From NCBI RefSeq assembly GCF_019645875.1, contig NZ_CP081000.1:2046001-2110000 (forward strand): a stretch of DNA of 64,000 nucleotides, in the 5' to 3' direction. The DNA is from Mycolicibacterium senegalense. Lineage in GTDB: Bacteria > Actinomycetota > Actinomycetes > Mycobacteriales > Mycobacteriaceae. Shown here in pieces: positions 63,780-64,000 of the stretch. Position 1 is the stretch's first letter, and the number at the start of each line of letters is the position of its first letter. A model generated the notes under the pieces. That model saw only the letters and a list, made by a program, of their open reading frames with translations. It ran no database searches and was not told the origin of the DNA. The translations under genes were made by a program, and so were the position numbers.

Positions 63780-64000
63780 GTGACAGTCCCGTTCTGGCCG
63801 GCAGCGCCTCCAGAGGTGCATTCGGCCTTGCTGAGTATGGGGCCGGGTCCTGGATCGGTTCTCGCCGCTGCAGCCCAGTGGCAGTCGCTGAGTGCTCAAT
63901 ACAGTTCGGCAGCAGCCGAACTCACCAAGATCCTGACCGAGGTGCAGGCCGGCAGCTGGGAAGGGCCCAGCGCTGCTGAGTATGTCGCGGCCCACGGGCC
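63780..64000 (+). CDS. PPE-family protein, N-terminal part (runs off the window)
   Basis: GTG 63780 with GAGGAGG upstream starts a frame open to the window edge (73 codons). It has P-P-E at residues 9-11 and the segment P-P-E-V-H-S-A-L-L, identical to the PPE protein at 36390. [19 protein letters not shown] also follow the same alignment. The two are close paralogues. Whether this copy has a His-rich insert cannot be seen. Confidence 0.9.
   Translation, partial: MTVPFWPAAPPEVHSALLSMGPGPGSVLAAAAQWQSLSAQYSSAAAELTKILTEVQAGSWEGPSAAEYVAAHG

Overview
The window is high-GC actinobacterial DNA and reads as the chromosome of a fast-growing mycobacterium (Mycolicibacterium type). The evidence is a type I fatty acid synthase next to acpS, PPE proteins, MmpL and MmpS-like proteins, a wax ester synthase/DGAT, the L,D-transpeptidase LdtB, the mycolate reductase CmrA, and two MspA-family proteins, which are typical of rapid growers. 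From about 19 kb to 56 kb the gene order follows the M. tuberculosis block fas-acpS-M20 peptidase-bcp-DUF3618-ldtB ... orn-tRNA-His-ATPase-cmrA-MFS-MmpS-like ... bkaR-accD1-accA1-fadE19-maoC-citE-bkdABC, interrupted by a few local genes.

Layout. 0-4 kb: the end of an acyl-CoA ligase, a pair of Mce-associated membrane proteins, a shortened winged-helix regulator coupled to a 38-residue membrane peptide, and LtrA. 4-16.2 kb: a 12.2-kb accessory block between two direct repeats (35 bp, one mismatch; 28 bp identical). It carries two related P450s, a methyltransferase like the phthiotriol O-methyltransferase, an MmpL transporter, a KshA-like Rieske oxygenase, a COQ4-family protein, an emopamil-binding (sterol isomerase-like) membrane protein, an SDR with a coupled 42-residue ORF, and a WS/DGAT. 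The left repeat lies on the end of ltrA and the right repeat on the end of an MFS gene, and both reading frames stay intact. This suggests that the block entered between two convergent, overlapping genes. I read it as an undescribed steroid- or terpenoid-like lipid tailoring, esterification and export system.

16-32 kb: the MFS gene, a MerR regulator, fas-acpS (de novo fatty acid synthesis), an M20 peptidase, Bcp, DUF3618, and about 1 kb of gene-poor DNA with tandem repeats and candidate micro-ORFs, ending in a small helical protein, a perfect hairpin terminator and tRNA-Lys. 32-46 kb: LdtB, several small enzymes, a histidine-rich PPE protein behind a Fur/Zur-type box, tRNA-His, oligoribonuclease, a HerA/DUF853 ATPase, CmrA, transporters and a prolyl oligopeptidase. 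46-56 kb: the branched-chain keto-acid/acyl-CoA operon (accD1 to bkdC, mostly coupled by 4-base overlaps) behind a 16-bp inverted-repeat operator shared with the divergent TetR gene bkaR. 56-64 kb: a crotonase-fold protein, an LspA-type peptidase, a group of secreted or lipid-anchored envelope proteins including two tandem paralogue pairs, a methyltransferase, and the start of a second PPE gene cut by the window edge.

Functions come from reading motifs and recalled family sequences. No database search was run. Several starts were moved inward from the longest open frame where a ribosome binding site, a family length or an overlap argued for it.
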